Of a stretch of 64,000 bases of DNA, positions 13,201 through 26,000 are shown piece by piece. Numbering within the stretch: the stretch's first letter is position 1; every line of letters starts with the position of its first letter. The notes beneath the pieces were generated by a model. The model did no database searches, was not told where the DNA came from, and saw only the letters and a program-made list of their open reading frames with translations. The translations under genes and the position numbers were made by a program. The stretch is from Escarpia spicata (lineage: Eukaryota; Annelida; Polychaeta; Sabellida; Siboglinidae), in NCBI GenBank assembly GCA_963995525.1, contig OZ023213.1:44070419-44134418 (forward strand), in the 5' to 3' direction.

Positions 13201-16200
13201 GTATGATAAACATGGTATAATGTATGATAAACATGGTATAATGTATGGTAAACATGGTATAATGTATGGTAAACATGGTATAATGTATGATAAACATGGC
13301 ATAATGTATGGTAAACATGGCATAATGTATGATAAACATGGTATAATGTATGATAAACATGGTATAATGTATGATAAACATGGTATAATGTATGATAAAC
13401 ATGGCATAATGTATGATAAACATGGCATAATGTATGATAAACATGGTATAATGTATGGTAAACATGGTATAATGTATGATAACCATGGTATAATGTATGG
13501 TAAACATGGTATAATGTATGATAAACATGGTATAATGTATGATAAACATGGTATAATGTATTATAAACATGGTATAATGTATGATAAACATGGTATAATG
13601 TATGGTAAACATGGTATAATGTATGATAAACATGGCATAATGTATGATAAACATGGTATAATGTATGATAAACATGGTATAATGTATGATAACCATGGTA
13701 TAATGTATGGTAAACATGGTATAATGTATGATAAACATGGTATAATGTATGATAAACATGGTATAATGTATGATAAATAACGAAAAGTAGGGTCAGGAGA
13801 CTCCTCTAAGACTATGGTAGTCGCTATCGAGGAGCCACCTTTTGTGATAAAACTTTAACTTAACCAATACATCACCTTCAAATTCTTCCAGAAAAAAGGA
13901 AAAACTGAGTAAAAATGTATTGAACTGTTTTTAGCCAGACCACTATTTCCACGGTAACATACAAAATGTCTGCCATTTCGAGCATATATTACCTAATTTG
14001 GAAACCCTGCCATTCTTTATTGAACATGTGTATCTAATCATAATTCTTGCAAATCCATGTTCTGTATACATTCAGTTGCACAATGACTAGAGCATTTGTT
14101 AAAATGGTGTTTTATTTTTTAAATAATGTTTTTGTAAAATGCAACCAAAATATTGTTCACTAATACTGGTTGATCTTTCCCATTGTCAGGGATTCCCTTG
14201 TACAGCGGAAACACATCAATGACACATCGTACACTGGAATGCCGCATACTTTTTTGTAGTATGTGCCAAAACACACATACAAAAACATTGTGTTTATCTG
14301 AGAAAATTGAGGGGCACTTATGTAAAACCAGGTCCACCCACCTCGATTGTAAGTAGTTTTTCCTAAATTTGACACGTGAGTAGGATAATTAAACCAGTCC
14401 ACGTAATCCCAGGCATATTTATACTATAAAAATATTGCGTCTTAGTGCATTTTGGGGTCCAAATAACGCTCCGGTTTGCTCCAGTCTGCACCCGAACACA
14501 GACAACGGCCGTGCAGACAACAAATTGAAGAGGAGTTGTATAAATGACATCATCCATTAATGAATAGTCTAATCAATACCCTTGTGCCTTGTCTACCCCT
14601 TGCCTGTCATTGACATTGTTTATAAGCTTTAGTCGAGCACTGTATACAGCGTTTGTTGCCGCCGACACCATATTATCACCCATCGTCAACTTTCAAGTCT
14701 TGCCGAGCAAAGTGCAATCCGTTCATATCTATACAAATAATATCCATCCATACATCTACACATTTTAAAATGTATGTATGTTTGCTAAATATTACAATTG
14801 GAGTTCAATATAAACGAAAGATACAAAATTTTAAAAGCATGTTTATAAATCATGACTTCGTCACCAAGGCACACAAATAGTACATTCATTACAAATACCC
14901 CCATCACCCAGGGTCATGAACTTTGAAAAAAAGACAAAGCTATGTTCTAGTCTTTCATGTAATAGTCTTACTGTCTATGGGTAGTACAATTTAATTGGGC
15001 TAATTTAATTGGGTGATTTTGTCACAACTTATAATCTAATTTCCTCTCAAAAGACTGCACCGATGCGGTCTCAACCACAGACTGAGTGAGGCTGTTCCAT
15101 ATGAATACATCTGTGTATTGGTGTACAAATAATTTTTTTAATGTTTAATCAACGTAGTTTGAATATATTTAGTTGGTGCTCTCTCATATGTGAATCGTTG
15201 TCCCTCAATGTCACAAACTGCTGCATCGTATTTCTCAGTTAGAACCTCCCTATCCATGGAGCAGTAGACTGTTGCAGCATGACCAGTCCACAAAAAATGG
15301 GGGACACTTCAGACTGCATCTACTTTTGTAATGTTACAGATTTAGAAGAAAAAAATTCTGAGCATGTTGATATTGATGGTTATATATTATGTACCTAGAA
15401 ATATGTCACGCAGATATTCCTGAATAGAATTCAAACAAGTTAAATAACAACATGATTACATGCCTAATATTAAAAAGTTTATGTTCACATTTATCTGGTT
15501 ATTTCAGCAATCATACTATCATGTGAATTAATTAATAAAATTTTAACCACCTGATTTGGGGCAAATAAAATTTCGAAAAGGCACATAGTTCTATCTCTGA
15601 TAAGCCCGAAGGGCACATGCATGTCTTTTTCAAGATCGACCCCTGCATTGTGGATTTTTTTTTAAAGTGTCTGGTCAATGCATAGAGTAGAGTATGCTCA
15701 ATGCAGCATGAAAACCTTATTTGGACAGCACAAGTTCTTCCAAAGAGATCTTGTATCCAAATGAAATTTGAGAAAAAATATTTGTTTTGAAAATGGACAT
15801 AAAAGATTACTTGATATCAACATGTTTTATTCATGAATAAAAGTGATTTCGAAGTATTAAATTGTTATAAAAGTGAACTTTATTGATAGTAATCATACAA
15901 AGCTGTCATAATTGGCAGAAAACCATTTTTTTTATTTTTTTTACAAAATATTTCACCTGGGGTGTCTGGCCTTAAACCTTTTTAGTCCTTTGGCCAAAGG
16001 TCCAAGGGACTATTGCCATCACTCTGCGTCCGCCGTCCGCCGTTAGCTGCCGTATCTCAGAAACCGTTCAGCAACTTTTTCTCTAATTTTGCATAGACAT
16101 CTTAGGGCACTGCCACTATGCACGAGAAATCTGTATTTGATTGAATCATTTTAAGGGCTCCCTAAGGCCTCCAAGGACCCCAAAACTATTACGTTCGCTT

Positions 16201-19200
16201 TGTTTAGGTATGTGGTCAGTCTGGTGTTCTGAACAATCACTAAGGATTAATGAACAGTTGTGCAGAATATCACCCACTTGGCAGGTTTAATTGGTCTATT
16301 CAGCAATGAGGACACTGCTTAGGCCTCACTCTGGACACTGTCACTCACAGTGTTGTGTATTGTCTTAGTTGGTGCATTGAGCTAATCTACTTGACCATGA
16401 ATCAGTGGTGGCTCTGGTTGTGTATTACACCCAGCTGTGGAGCTAAGATTCTCTGCCTGCTATTGTTTGATGGAAACTGTGACTAATGTGTAATTGGTCA
16501 CTGACAGTAGCTTGTGTCAACAGACAGCAGTAAGCCACTAGACCCCTGTTAAACTGGACAGTTGCCTGTAGGTTTTAAACTGTGTCAAACAGTGAGTCTA
16601 CCTTTTGCTCTCAAATAATCTGTCCTCTTAGTTTTACACATGAAGACATACTCTGGCATAACTTGATAAGTCTTTGTAGCAGCACATTTGTACTTCCAGT
16701 GTATCATTGCAACATAACATACATATTACATACTGTGTGCCACATTTGAATGTTGTGCATGTAATATTTCTATGCAATCCATTTGTATATATAATGTAAA
16801 ACAGCCATTTTCTTCATTTTCACTTTTTGATCCCTACCATGTTCAATGCTCCATAACTTTGCAAATTTTTGTAGCAGTCATATTTTTTGAAACCGTGTAA
16901 AGTACCCTACCAAACCTTTACAAGGATGTAAGAAAATAATGTTAACATTTTTCCAACTTATTACTCATTTGGTCAGCCGGGGTCACATATAGACGTATTA
17001 GTCCAAAGGACTTCAGGGCCACTTGGCCCATTTGTTGTTGTTGAAATTGAAGTGATTTACAATGAAACAATTTGTTTAACATGACAACATGCCCCGTTTG
17101 ATGGCTTGCATTGTCAGTAGATAGGTGCACCATGTAATACATCTCGTCCCTGACATCTCAACCTTTCTCAGAATAATCCATGCTCGCTAGTCAATGATTT
17201 GAGTGACAGTTCAGCGGGTTGTCAGTATGTTAGATGTGCCCCTCTTCCAGATGGAGCTAGATACACAGACAACGGTTTCCTGAAGTAGTTGTAATGATAC
17301 TTATTATCACATCAATTTGAGCAGGTTTTCATAACGTAAGTTACGTAAAATGTCATCAACTGATCGGTGAACCACAGAACATTCACAGAAAATCTCCGTA
17401 ATGTTATGAACAAATAATTTACATCCATTTAACATCTCTTTATGAACCATGAAACTGGTAGAAATCCTTAACCATTTCAGTACTACAGCCCTGACCAGTT
17501 GTGACCACTGAATACTGCATTCCCAGTGAATATGCAAGATAATGGACTACCTCACTTCAAGTCAAGATTTAAGCAACAAAAATGGATTTCATGAATAGAA
17601 ATGTTACATATTTTCGGAATGTATGATGATCAGCGAGTAGAACGAGCCATATCATTTTACATTCTGTCGTCATTGTAACCAGCAATCCAAAATGGCCACC
17701 AAGATTTCAACATTTTTGCAGTTGCCGAACTCAGTTGAATACTAAATTCACCCACATCATTATTGTGTCGATCGTCAACATCTGACAAAGATTCTTCACT
17801 AAAACTATCAAATAATTTGTCCAAAACATACAGTGGTAAATCGCGAGTTAAAGTAATGCCATCCGCCATCGTGACCACTGCAGATTTTGATAATCCATTA
17901 TTAAAAACCATTAAAATTTACGTAAACAATTGTTAAGCGATAATAAACGATTACCACTGCTGAATAGCTAATTTATTCGCCTTGACAACCGTACACAACA
18001 AGTGGCTCTATGTAGTGGATAATTATGAGTAAAAACGATTTGAATAACAGACATAGTCAATGCAGAATAACCGGCCTGTCGTACTGAAGTGTCACAGACA
18101 GTGCGGCCAGAAATCCGGCATGTCATACTGAAATGGTTAACCTACAGTGTATGTCTGTGTTATGTACTGAATTACGCACGTCTATATCCGGGAACACATC
18201 GGTCATAGCACTGTCATTCACGTTCACCTGGTGGTAAACGTTTGCTGTGTTGATTTCGTTACCTTAGCAGTTAGTAGCTATTCAAGGTGCTTTTAATGCA
18301 CAAGACAAATCATTTTAAAATAAAACTTAGTTATTGTTCGTTGAATGTGCATTTATCAAACAGTGTTTTCTTTTGTTGTATTTTGAATAACGGTTTCCGT
18401 CACCTTTAATTAGATAACAAAAGTATTTCCTTGTACATAGCAGGGATGAGTAGTGCATATCTCTCTCTCAGTTGCGACTGGGAATACGGCTCAAACTAAG
18501 ATGTAATGATCTGTAATTTAGAGAGATTTCTTTATATATATGTTCTCAATAATAGAATTTATCAGCATTTATGCCTCGATTGTTGTATCGAGCATATGTG
18601 TGTAACTTTACATTGGTATAGCTGTCCTGATCACTTTTGCTTTATTTGCAGATATGGGACTTTGGCTCAGGAAATAACATTAAGGATGTACCATATGACC
18701 ATGTCCGGAACAGCCAGGTATGTCATTATTTGTGTTGCTAGGTTACCACACATTTGTCTGACAGTTTGTTCAGATCACACTCACACCATCAATGGTACTG
18801 GCTTTCACCATCCTAAGGAGCAACAAACCACTCATTTTGGCGACTAATATGCCTTATTGATTCAGAGATTGACCAACCCTTTTTAGGTTTTACGGTTTTT
18901 AGGATTTAGGCACAAAAGAAGTTACCTTATTATCATTATTTACCCTGGTGCCATCTGATGATTTGATCACTATTCAACTGTCTGGTGTGAGAAAGACCCT
19001 CCAGAAAAGCCATGCATATCAAAAACACACAAGTAAATAACTAAAAATATCTATCATTATGTATTCTGAAAAAACATTGTCAGTTGGCTAATGAGAGTCA
19101 AATGGTCCAAGGAAGTGACGTCAGCACATTGGAGGAGATGCACTTACAATGTACGCCAAAGTTAGCATATTAATATAGAGATTAGTTGGTTAAGGCCAGA

Positions 19201-22200
19201 CACGGCAGGTAGATAGGATTATTTTTTAATTTGTGCAAACAGTTAAATTTGTTCTGCCAAATGCATGAAATGGGTCCTACTGAGTAAAATATATATTGAA
19301 CTTTTTTCAGCCAGACCCCCCGTTTCCATGGTAACAAACAAAATGGCTGCCACTTTGAGCAAATATTGGCAAATTTGGAAAAGCTGCCACTTTTTATTGA
19401 ATCCATATATATGTATAATTCTTGCAAATCCATGTTCTCTATAGAATCTATTGTGCAATGATCAGAGCATTTTTTGAAATGTGTTTTTATTTTTTAAATA
19501 ATTTTTTGGTAAAATACAAACAAAATCTAGTTTTTTTGCAACAAATATGGCTATATCTTTCAAACTATTCATGATTTAAAAAAAATGTCTGATCATTGCA
19601 CCACAATAGAATATGCTGAATACAACACTGAAAACTTTATTTACATAGCATAATTATTCCAAGAGATATCCCGTTTCCAAATGCAGAAATTTGAAGAAAA
19701 ATGTTTTTGAGAAAATGGCTGTCAAAGATTGCATAATGGATTTCATTACATGTTATCGACATGCTTGATCCATGATTAAAACTCACTTAGAGGTATGTAA
19801 TTGTCATAGAAGTTAACTTTATTGATAGTATGCATACAAAGGTATAATAATCTGGCAGAAAACCATGTTCAGTATTTTTTGTCAAAAAACACCATTTCAG
19901 CTGGGGTGTCTGGCCTTAATGAGAGCCAAGTGGTCCAAGGAATGACATCAGCACCTTGGAGGAGAGGCACTTACAATGTATGCCAAAGTTAGCATATTAA
20001 TATAGAGATTAGTTGGTTAATGAGAGCCAAGTGGTCCAAGGAAGTGACATCAGCACCTTGGAGGAGATGCACTTACAATGTACGCCAAAGTTAGCATATT
20101 AATATACAGATTAGTTGGTTAATGAGAGCCAAGTGGTCCAAGGAAGTGACATCAGCACCTTGGAGGAGAGGCACTTACAATGTACGCCAAAGTTAGCATA
20201 TTAATATACAGATTAGTTGGTTAATGAGAGCCAAGTGGTCCAAGGAAGTGACATCAGCACCTTGGAGGAGATGCACTTACAATGTACGCCAAAGTTAGCA
20301 TATTAATATACAGATTAGTTGGTTAATGAGAGCCAAGTGGTCCAAGGAAGTGACACCAGCACCTTGGAGGAGAGGCACTTACAATGTACGCCAAAGTTAG
20401 CATATTAATATACAGATTAGTTGGTTAATGAGAGCCAAGTGGTCCAAGGAAGTGACATCAGCACCTTGGAGGAGAGGCACTTACAATGTATGCCAAAGTT
20501 AGCATATTAATATACAGATTAGTTGGTTAATGAGAGCCAAGTGGTCCAAGGAATGACATCAGCACCTTGGAGGAGAGGCACTTACAATGTACGCCAAAGT
20601 TAGCATATTAACATAGAGATTAGTTGGTTAATGAGAGCCAAGTGGCCCAAGGAATGACATCGGCACCTTGGAGGAGAGGCACTTACAATGTACGCCAAAG
20701 TTAGCATATTAATATAAAGATTAGTTGGTTAATGAGAGCCAAGTGGTCCAAGGAATGACATCAGCACCTTGGAGGAGAGGAACTTACAATGTACGCCAAA
20801 GTCAGCATATTAATATACAGATTAGTTGGTTAATGAGAGCCAAGTGGTCCAAGGAATGACATCAGCACCTTGGAGGAGAGGCACTTACAATGTACGCCAA
20901 AGTTAGCATATTAACATAGAGATTAGTTGGTTAATGAGAGCCAAGTGGTCCAAGGAATGACATCGGCACCTTGGAGGAGAGGCACTTACAATGTACGCCA
21001 AAGTTAGCATATTAATATAAAGATTAGTTGGTTAATGAGAGCCAAGTGGTCCAAGGAATGACATCGGCACCTTGGAGGAGAGGCACTTACAATGTACGCC
21101 AAAGTTAGCATATTAATATAAAGATTAGTTGGTTAATGAGAGCCAAGTGGTCCAAGGAATGACATCAGCACCTTGGAGGAGAGGAACTTACAATGTACGC
21201 CAAAGTTAGCATATTAATATAGAGATTAGTTGGTTAATGAGAGCCAAGTGGTCCAAGGAAGTGACGTCAGCACCTTGGAGGAGAGGCACTTACAATGTAC
21301 GCCAAAGTTAGCATATTAATATACAGATTAGTTGGTTAATGAGAGCCAAGTGGTCCAAGGAAGTGACATCAGCACCTTGGAGGAGATGCACTTACAATGT
21401 ACGCCAAAGTTAGCAATTTAATATACAGATTAGTTGAGGTATTGACGTGAGGAGGCACCTTTAATATGTTGACATGCGTGTTGTGTTGTTGACAGATGTA
21501 CTGCTGTCAATGGATGGCCAAGGAGGCTATCATCAGTGGAGGAAGTGAACAAAACATCTTCCGTATTCTTGACCGGGGTACACTCAATGTAAGAGCCAGC
21601 ATTCATACGAGATACCGTATCATTTCCAATAGACGCACACATTGCACAAGTGCAAAGGCTTTATATCAGTTTATCAAAGATGGCATAGGCTAGTAGCTAT
21701 AAGCGAAACATTTTCACTACGTTGTAACAAATGTTCAAATTGTAAATATGCCATTCAAATTGTAACCAGGTAAAGCAGCCATTATTTGCACTTATTGCGG
21801 AGGCCCTTGGAAGTAACTTTGAGGTTGGATGGTTCCCACACTTCAGGCCACAAAGTGGGGCCAAGTACATCTGATTCAGCAATCTTTATACTAATAATTG
21901 TCGATTCCACAGAAGTATTTGACTACTTTATTGGTCTTTACACATCATTCAGATGGCAGTGTTTACAACATTTTATCTTCACTCTGAAAAATCTTGTCTT
22001 TTTCACTTCTGGGTGGGTTTCTCTTGGTTTGCTTCTTTTGGAAATTAAATGGTATCTGTCTGGGTATCTCATATTGCTACAGAAACATGTCTCTCTACAG
22101 GTGTCAGTGTAGTATAATAAAACATTTGTATTGATCCTACTAACTCTCTCTAACACCCAGCGGCAACCAAACCATTAGCGAGGCTTTGCAATCCAGACAG

Positions 22201-23002
22201 TTCTCTTTAGCGATTGATTCATATCGGATAAGTGCCAATAACGGTTGTTTACAATTTGAACATTTTTGCAATTTGGCAGGCATTATACCTTCAACATATA
22301 ACATTCTAGTATTAAGGACATTACATTAAAAAATGAGGAAAACATAGTCTTGGTTTAAACCTTGATCTATTTCCTTTGCACTAATAGAAACATATTGGAA
22401 GTTTTTTTAGTTATAGTGCCATTTAAAAAAAGTACAAAGTGACAGTTTTGAACATTTCAGGTTAAGCAATTATTTTGTTTTGCATTGTCTAAGAATATGA
22501 TTGCTTAGGGCACATGTTTTGAGCATCAAACTCAATTGAGAGGTTTCTGGTTTGACTCCTCTTTCTGTCGTTTCAAACATTCAGCAAGTTCACTTCGGTT
22601 CATTCCAGTTCACTTGGCGATTGAGTAATCACATATTGTACACGATGGTGGATAGTTATGCATGTACAAATTCGTCTTTGATTGGACTGGTGTTCGATTG
22701 AACAGATCTGCCAGAGAGAATTCTGAGTAGTCATGAGAACTGGATACTTAACTACATAAGAACTGACCTTTTTATTTGGCTGTGAACGCCTGTGATTTTA
22801 TATTGACTACATGATTTTTTATAACAAGCCAAGTGTTGTTACATCTTGTATTGTTGTTTTTTAGACACTCGGCCAAATTGTTGACCTGCCGAATGCTGTA
22901 TACTGTATTGACAATGACCGCACTGGGTCAAAAGGAAGGATTGCTGCAGGGACGGATGTTCGCATATTCATGATAAAAACAGAAAAAAAGGACAAGCATT
23001 AG
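7221..23002 (+). CDS. WD40-repeat protein, 8 coding exons, N-terminus not found
   Basis: A spliced gene whose product is a compact WD40 beta-propeller, presumably a protein-interaction scaffold; the ortholog is not recognised. Coding exons: 7221-7341, 8689-8878, 9483-9591, 11462-11493, 12443-12542, 18652-18717, 21496-21588 and 22865-23002 (TAG at 23000). All have AG/GT borders and their phases join into one frame of 282 residues. Blade-like motifs in order are VTCIRF...VRLWHYTSG, VLSVCFSPDE...IHIYDAST, VFALCYHP...VMFWDER, DALDIDPNHD...IWDFGSG, YCCQWM...FRILDRG and YCIDNDRTG...VRIFMI. The C-terminus is lysine-rich (TEKKDKH). The visible part starts inside a propeller without an initiator Met, so at least one upstream exon is missing from this model. 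An AATAAA at 23126 is a plausible poly(A) signal. The exon of only 32 nt (11462-11493) is needed to keep frame. Confidence 0.88.
8307..8647. repeat. 34-bp tandem repeat x10, each unit with AATAAA and a GT-rich tract
   Basis: Ten nearly identical 34-bp units in the first visible intron of the WD40 gene, ending about 40 bp before the exon at 8689. Each unit carries GAAATAAAG on the coding strand, followed after about 15 bp by TGTCTGTTGTTGTTG. This is the layout of a poly(A) signal plus a GU-rich downstream element. Confidence 0.93.
10142..11060. repeat. 30-bp minisatellite array, ~30 copies
   Basis: Tandem 30-bp units with core CTGTCTGAACTCACTGGTGT followed by CATGACAACA, located in the WD40 gene intron between the exons at 9483-9591 and 11462-11493. 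Variants are CTGT/CGGT and GGTGTC/GGTATC. Both strands are open throughout, in a 10-residue repeat. Position inside an intron and strict periodicity argue against coding. Confidence 0.95.
13058..13780. repeat. 21-bp minisatellite array, ~34 copies
   Basis: Tandem 21-bp units (GATAAACATGGTATAATGTA plus T) in the intron between WD40 exons 12443-12542 and 18652-18717. Substitutions alternate GATAAAC/GGTAAAC and GGTATAA/GGCATAA. It is open on both strands because the period is seven codons; not a gene. Confidence 0.95.
13850..15971. mobile_element. Second, interrupted copy of the TTAA (piggyBac-type) MITE family
   Basis: The right end (GGTGTCTGGCC followed by TTAA at 15972-15975) and the flanking 330 bp match the right half of the element at 19194-19915. 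The stretch 13890-14160 matches its left half. Between about 14160 and 15650 lies sequence absent from the shorter copy: a later insertion, or an interior lost from the other. Within it, 15040-15330 on the minus strand translates in part to a stretch like the C-terminus of a non-LTR RT protein (VFIWNSLTQSVVE). The left terminal repeat could not be found. Confidence 0.5.
15981..17040. mobile_element. Non-autonomous repeat with AGTCC(A/T)TTGG-type ends
   Basis: Begins TTTTAGTCCTTTGGCCAAAG and ends near TTAGTCCAAAGGACTTCAGG. The interior starts with the CG-rich run GCGTCCGCCGTCCGCCG, which is unlike its AT-rich surroundings. No transposase frame was seen. Class cannot be assigned from this copy alone. 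Confidence 0.4.
17472..18136 (-). mobile_element. piggyBac-type element, internally deleted, keeps an N-terminal ORF
   Basis: 665 bp bounded by TTAA duplications (17468-17471 and 18137-18140) with terminal inverted repeats CCATTTCAGTA / TACTGAAATGG. On the minus strand an ATG at 17869 opens a frame of about 70 codons to 17657, starting MADGITLTRDLPLY and rich in acidic and Ser residues (DSFSEESLSDVDD). That composition resembles the acidic start of piggyBac transposases. The catalytic part is gone. The TTAA target is seen directly; the transposase assignment is inference. Confidence 0.65.
19086..21440. repeat. ~101-bp minisatellite array, ~16 copies, split by a MITE
   Basis: Units of about 101 bp (core TTAATGAGAGCCAAGTGGTC, CACCTTGGAGGAGAGGCACT, GCCAAAGTTAGCATATTAAT). 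One unit stands at 19086-19193, then a 722-bp insertion, then about 15 units from 19916 to 21430. The array lies in the WD40 gene intron before the exon at 21496. Units alternate between forms with GGAAGTGACATC and GGAATGACATC. Confidence 0.93.
19194..19915. mobile_element. TTAA-flanked (piggyBac-type) MITE inserted in the minisatellite
   Basis: 722 bp with terminal inverted repeats GGCCAGACAC / GTGTCTGGCC and exact TTAA duplications at 19190-19193 and 19916-19919. It interrupts the 101-bp array between its first and second units, since each unit naturally contains TTAA. There is no ORF of note. It is homologous to the copy at 13850-15971. Confidence 0.85.
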
Positions 23003-26000
23003 GGTCTTTTGTGTAGCTATCACATGGCGAGCACTGGGGTTTTTGTTTGGTTCATGTGTATTTTAGATCAAAGCTTATGTCGGTGGGTGTGTATCTTAGA
23101 TCAAAGCCTGGGTCAGTGTATCAAACCAATAAACAAGTAAACTTGATTTACAGCTTCCCTAATTGTGTCTTAGATGAGGCTGCTATGCTGTTGCTGGCCT
23201 TACAAACATTGTATAATGGCAGACCGTGTGATTTGTCATGTGAATGTATCAAGACAATGAATTATTCAACACAATTTTGTCAGAATCTTGAATTGTATCA
23301 TTTGCTGTAATTGTATTGTAAAATCTGGGGCTTTTCTGGGCTAAGAACAAGAATCAGTCGGTTAAGAAATCCATCACAAATTAGCAGGCTAAAATATAAT
23401 GTGAGTGTTCTTCTTTTGTTTGATGACGGTCTTCATTTGGTTGAAGATTTTGTATTTTTTTTGTATCTTTGGCAACAAGAAGGAGAGATGAGATGTAGAA
23501 GTGTGATTTAGTGGGTGTAGAAGGAGGTAGTTTGCACTGCTTTAATCGATAGGATAGAAGGAAGCTTATTCAATTGACTGCCATACACATCCTATAGGAC
23601 GTAGCCTGTAACAGGACTGTGACGCCGCATCACAGAGCTGAGCTGTTCTTATTATAAGTCCGCAAAGTCAAACAAACTTATAACGTTTAGTATTGGGTAA
23701 AACCATCCCCGCCCCTCTCTACATTGTGTGGCACTTTATATAATCAAGTTATTATACACTGTATACAAGACTGATCTGAAAGGAGACGAGGCTGCTGTGA
23801 TAGGCTTTGCGGTGATGAATTCTCAAGATGTGCTGCTCTATCTATTCAGTCAACAACTCAACAATATAATAGGCCTAGCTGCTTTACAATCACGTACAAG
23901 AACAATGTAAATGGGCAACTAAACATGATTCAACTGTGATGACAAAACATTGCCCACCATGCTGTCAGGTTCGTCAATGTGCATTAATACCAGTTTCACT
24001 TGTTAGGTGGCAATTTCTTTTGACTTTGTGAACTAACGCGACCACCCCTACATATATCGGAATTGGAACCTAGACTGACCCGTCAGTGTACTACTTTTGT
24101 AGCCAATCAAAACTTGTTTTTTTACTGTACATGTCAACTTAACAGTTGTCATTAGTTAGTGGTACAACTAGATGAGTGGTTCCATCTGTGACCACCAGGT
24201 GGCACTGTAGAGTGCCTGATTGAGACATAGTTGCGGCACCATGGAGATGCACGGGTGAGACTTCTTTTTTATTTCGCATTTATTTCTTGAAATTTTTGTA
24301 TATCAAACATAAACTTATATGTAATGTGATTGCTTGAAACATTCCAAATAGCCACAGAACATTTATGTTTGATGGTAGGTAATTAGCGGGGGGGGGGGTA
24401 AATAGAATGACAGTTTGGTGAATAAATAGCCTTACTTAATTTCACATCAAGGGATGTATGTATGAAGAAGATATATGAACAAACTAACAAATAGAATAAT
24501 TGGACAAAGAATTATTTGCATAACATTAACAAATAAATAGACCAACTCACTACAACATTAAAAGGTTGTTTCTTATTAAGAAATTAAAAACATAGAGGGC
24601 ATGTAGGGACAATTAGTCTTGTATTTGTGTGTAGGTCTTGGACACGTAACTGGCAAATTGTGTGAGAAATAATGGCAAGAACAATGCCAGGAAACAAGGG
24701 CAGTGTTTCAAAGAATTTAAGTTTTCCAGATAATGACATGCAAGATGAAACTGAAACTGATGATGAATTCTTTGAAGACCACCTGTGACACACGGCACAG
24801 GAAGCAGAAGACTTCTGTGTTGAAGTGAGAATGTGTGAGATGATAACATAGTGCCATAGATCTGCTTCTCAAGTGCCTTAATATGTATCGGTGATTCACG
24901 TTTTTACAATTGTTTCTTGTGTACTGTTGTTATCAAAAAGTAGTTAGGATGCCGACATTCTGCATGCAGTATTGAGAGGGGTGTGGCAGCCAGGGTACCA
25001 ATCACCCATCGGGCACCTGTTTTAGGGCCAACCTCCTGCCAGTTTTATTAGTGATAATGCACCTGGCACCATTTCTTAGGACCAACCTCCACTTCCTGTC
25101 CCACCTAGGACAGAACCAGAAACCCCCTCAATAATGGATGAAAAATACCACCAAGATTTCATAACCATCTAAAAACAAGACTTGATCATTTGAAAATTGT
25201 AGCAGAATGCAGGTTGCAATGTACCATAGCTTGCCTTGTGAAGATATTTGTTGAAACATTTTTTTTACATCAACCACTTTTTCAAATTTTCATTTTGAAC
25301 CAGTTCAACATTTCCTATAACGTGTGGCAACATACCTTTTCATGTAACTGTAGTTGACCATGCAAGTTGAACACTAGATGTGAACGGTTGGGGTTAACCC
25401 ATTCTGTTACTGTATACATAAACTAGCCGAGATGTTTCAACTATTGTTTATCTTTAAATGACCTTGTCTGTTCCGTAACCTGTATCATCCCCTCAAATAG
25501 TTACAGTATTAGCAGAAAGTTCACTCGCTGAATCTGTTGTACATCATCTGACTTGCTAAGCAATTCCAGTAACTTCTGGTTTGCCCTCGCCTCCTTTTGC
25601 TATAAGTGGTGTTTACTACTTTTTTGTTCCGTACACAGTTTGAATGTTCTGTGGTCGAAATAATCAAATAAAAAACACTGGGCATATTATGCATAATCGG
25701 GTATATAGTATACCATCAACATATTTACTGTATTAAGAACATGTAATAACTAATAAATCATGTCATTTTAAATACCTTGCAACACCATCAAACTTAATGC
25801 TCTCGTGACATTGTGCTTTTGACTGGGCCAGTATGAATGTCATTTAATAAATTCCGTCCATCTGCTATATACATGTTGTATGTTAGCAAACAAAGTATAA
25901 TTTATATGATTGTTGCCTGTAATACGCCACTGATTCAAGTGATATGTCACTGTTTAAATGTTGCTATCTAGGAATAAACAGTGTACATGCAAATATGCAT

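Noticed and set aside
13031..13780. ORFs of 7-residue repeats on both strands
   Set aside because: 21-bp intronic minisatellite; no independent evidence of coding.
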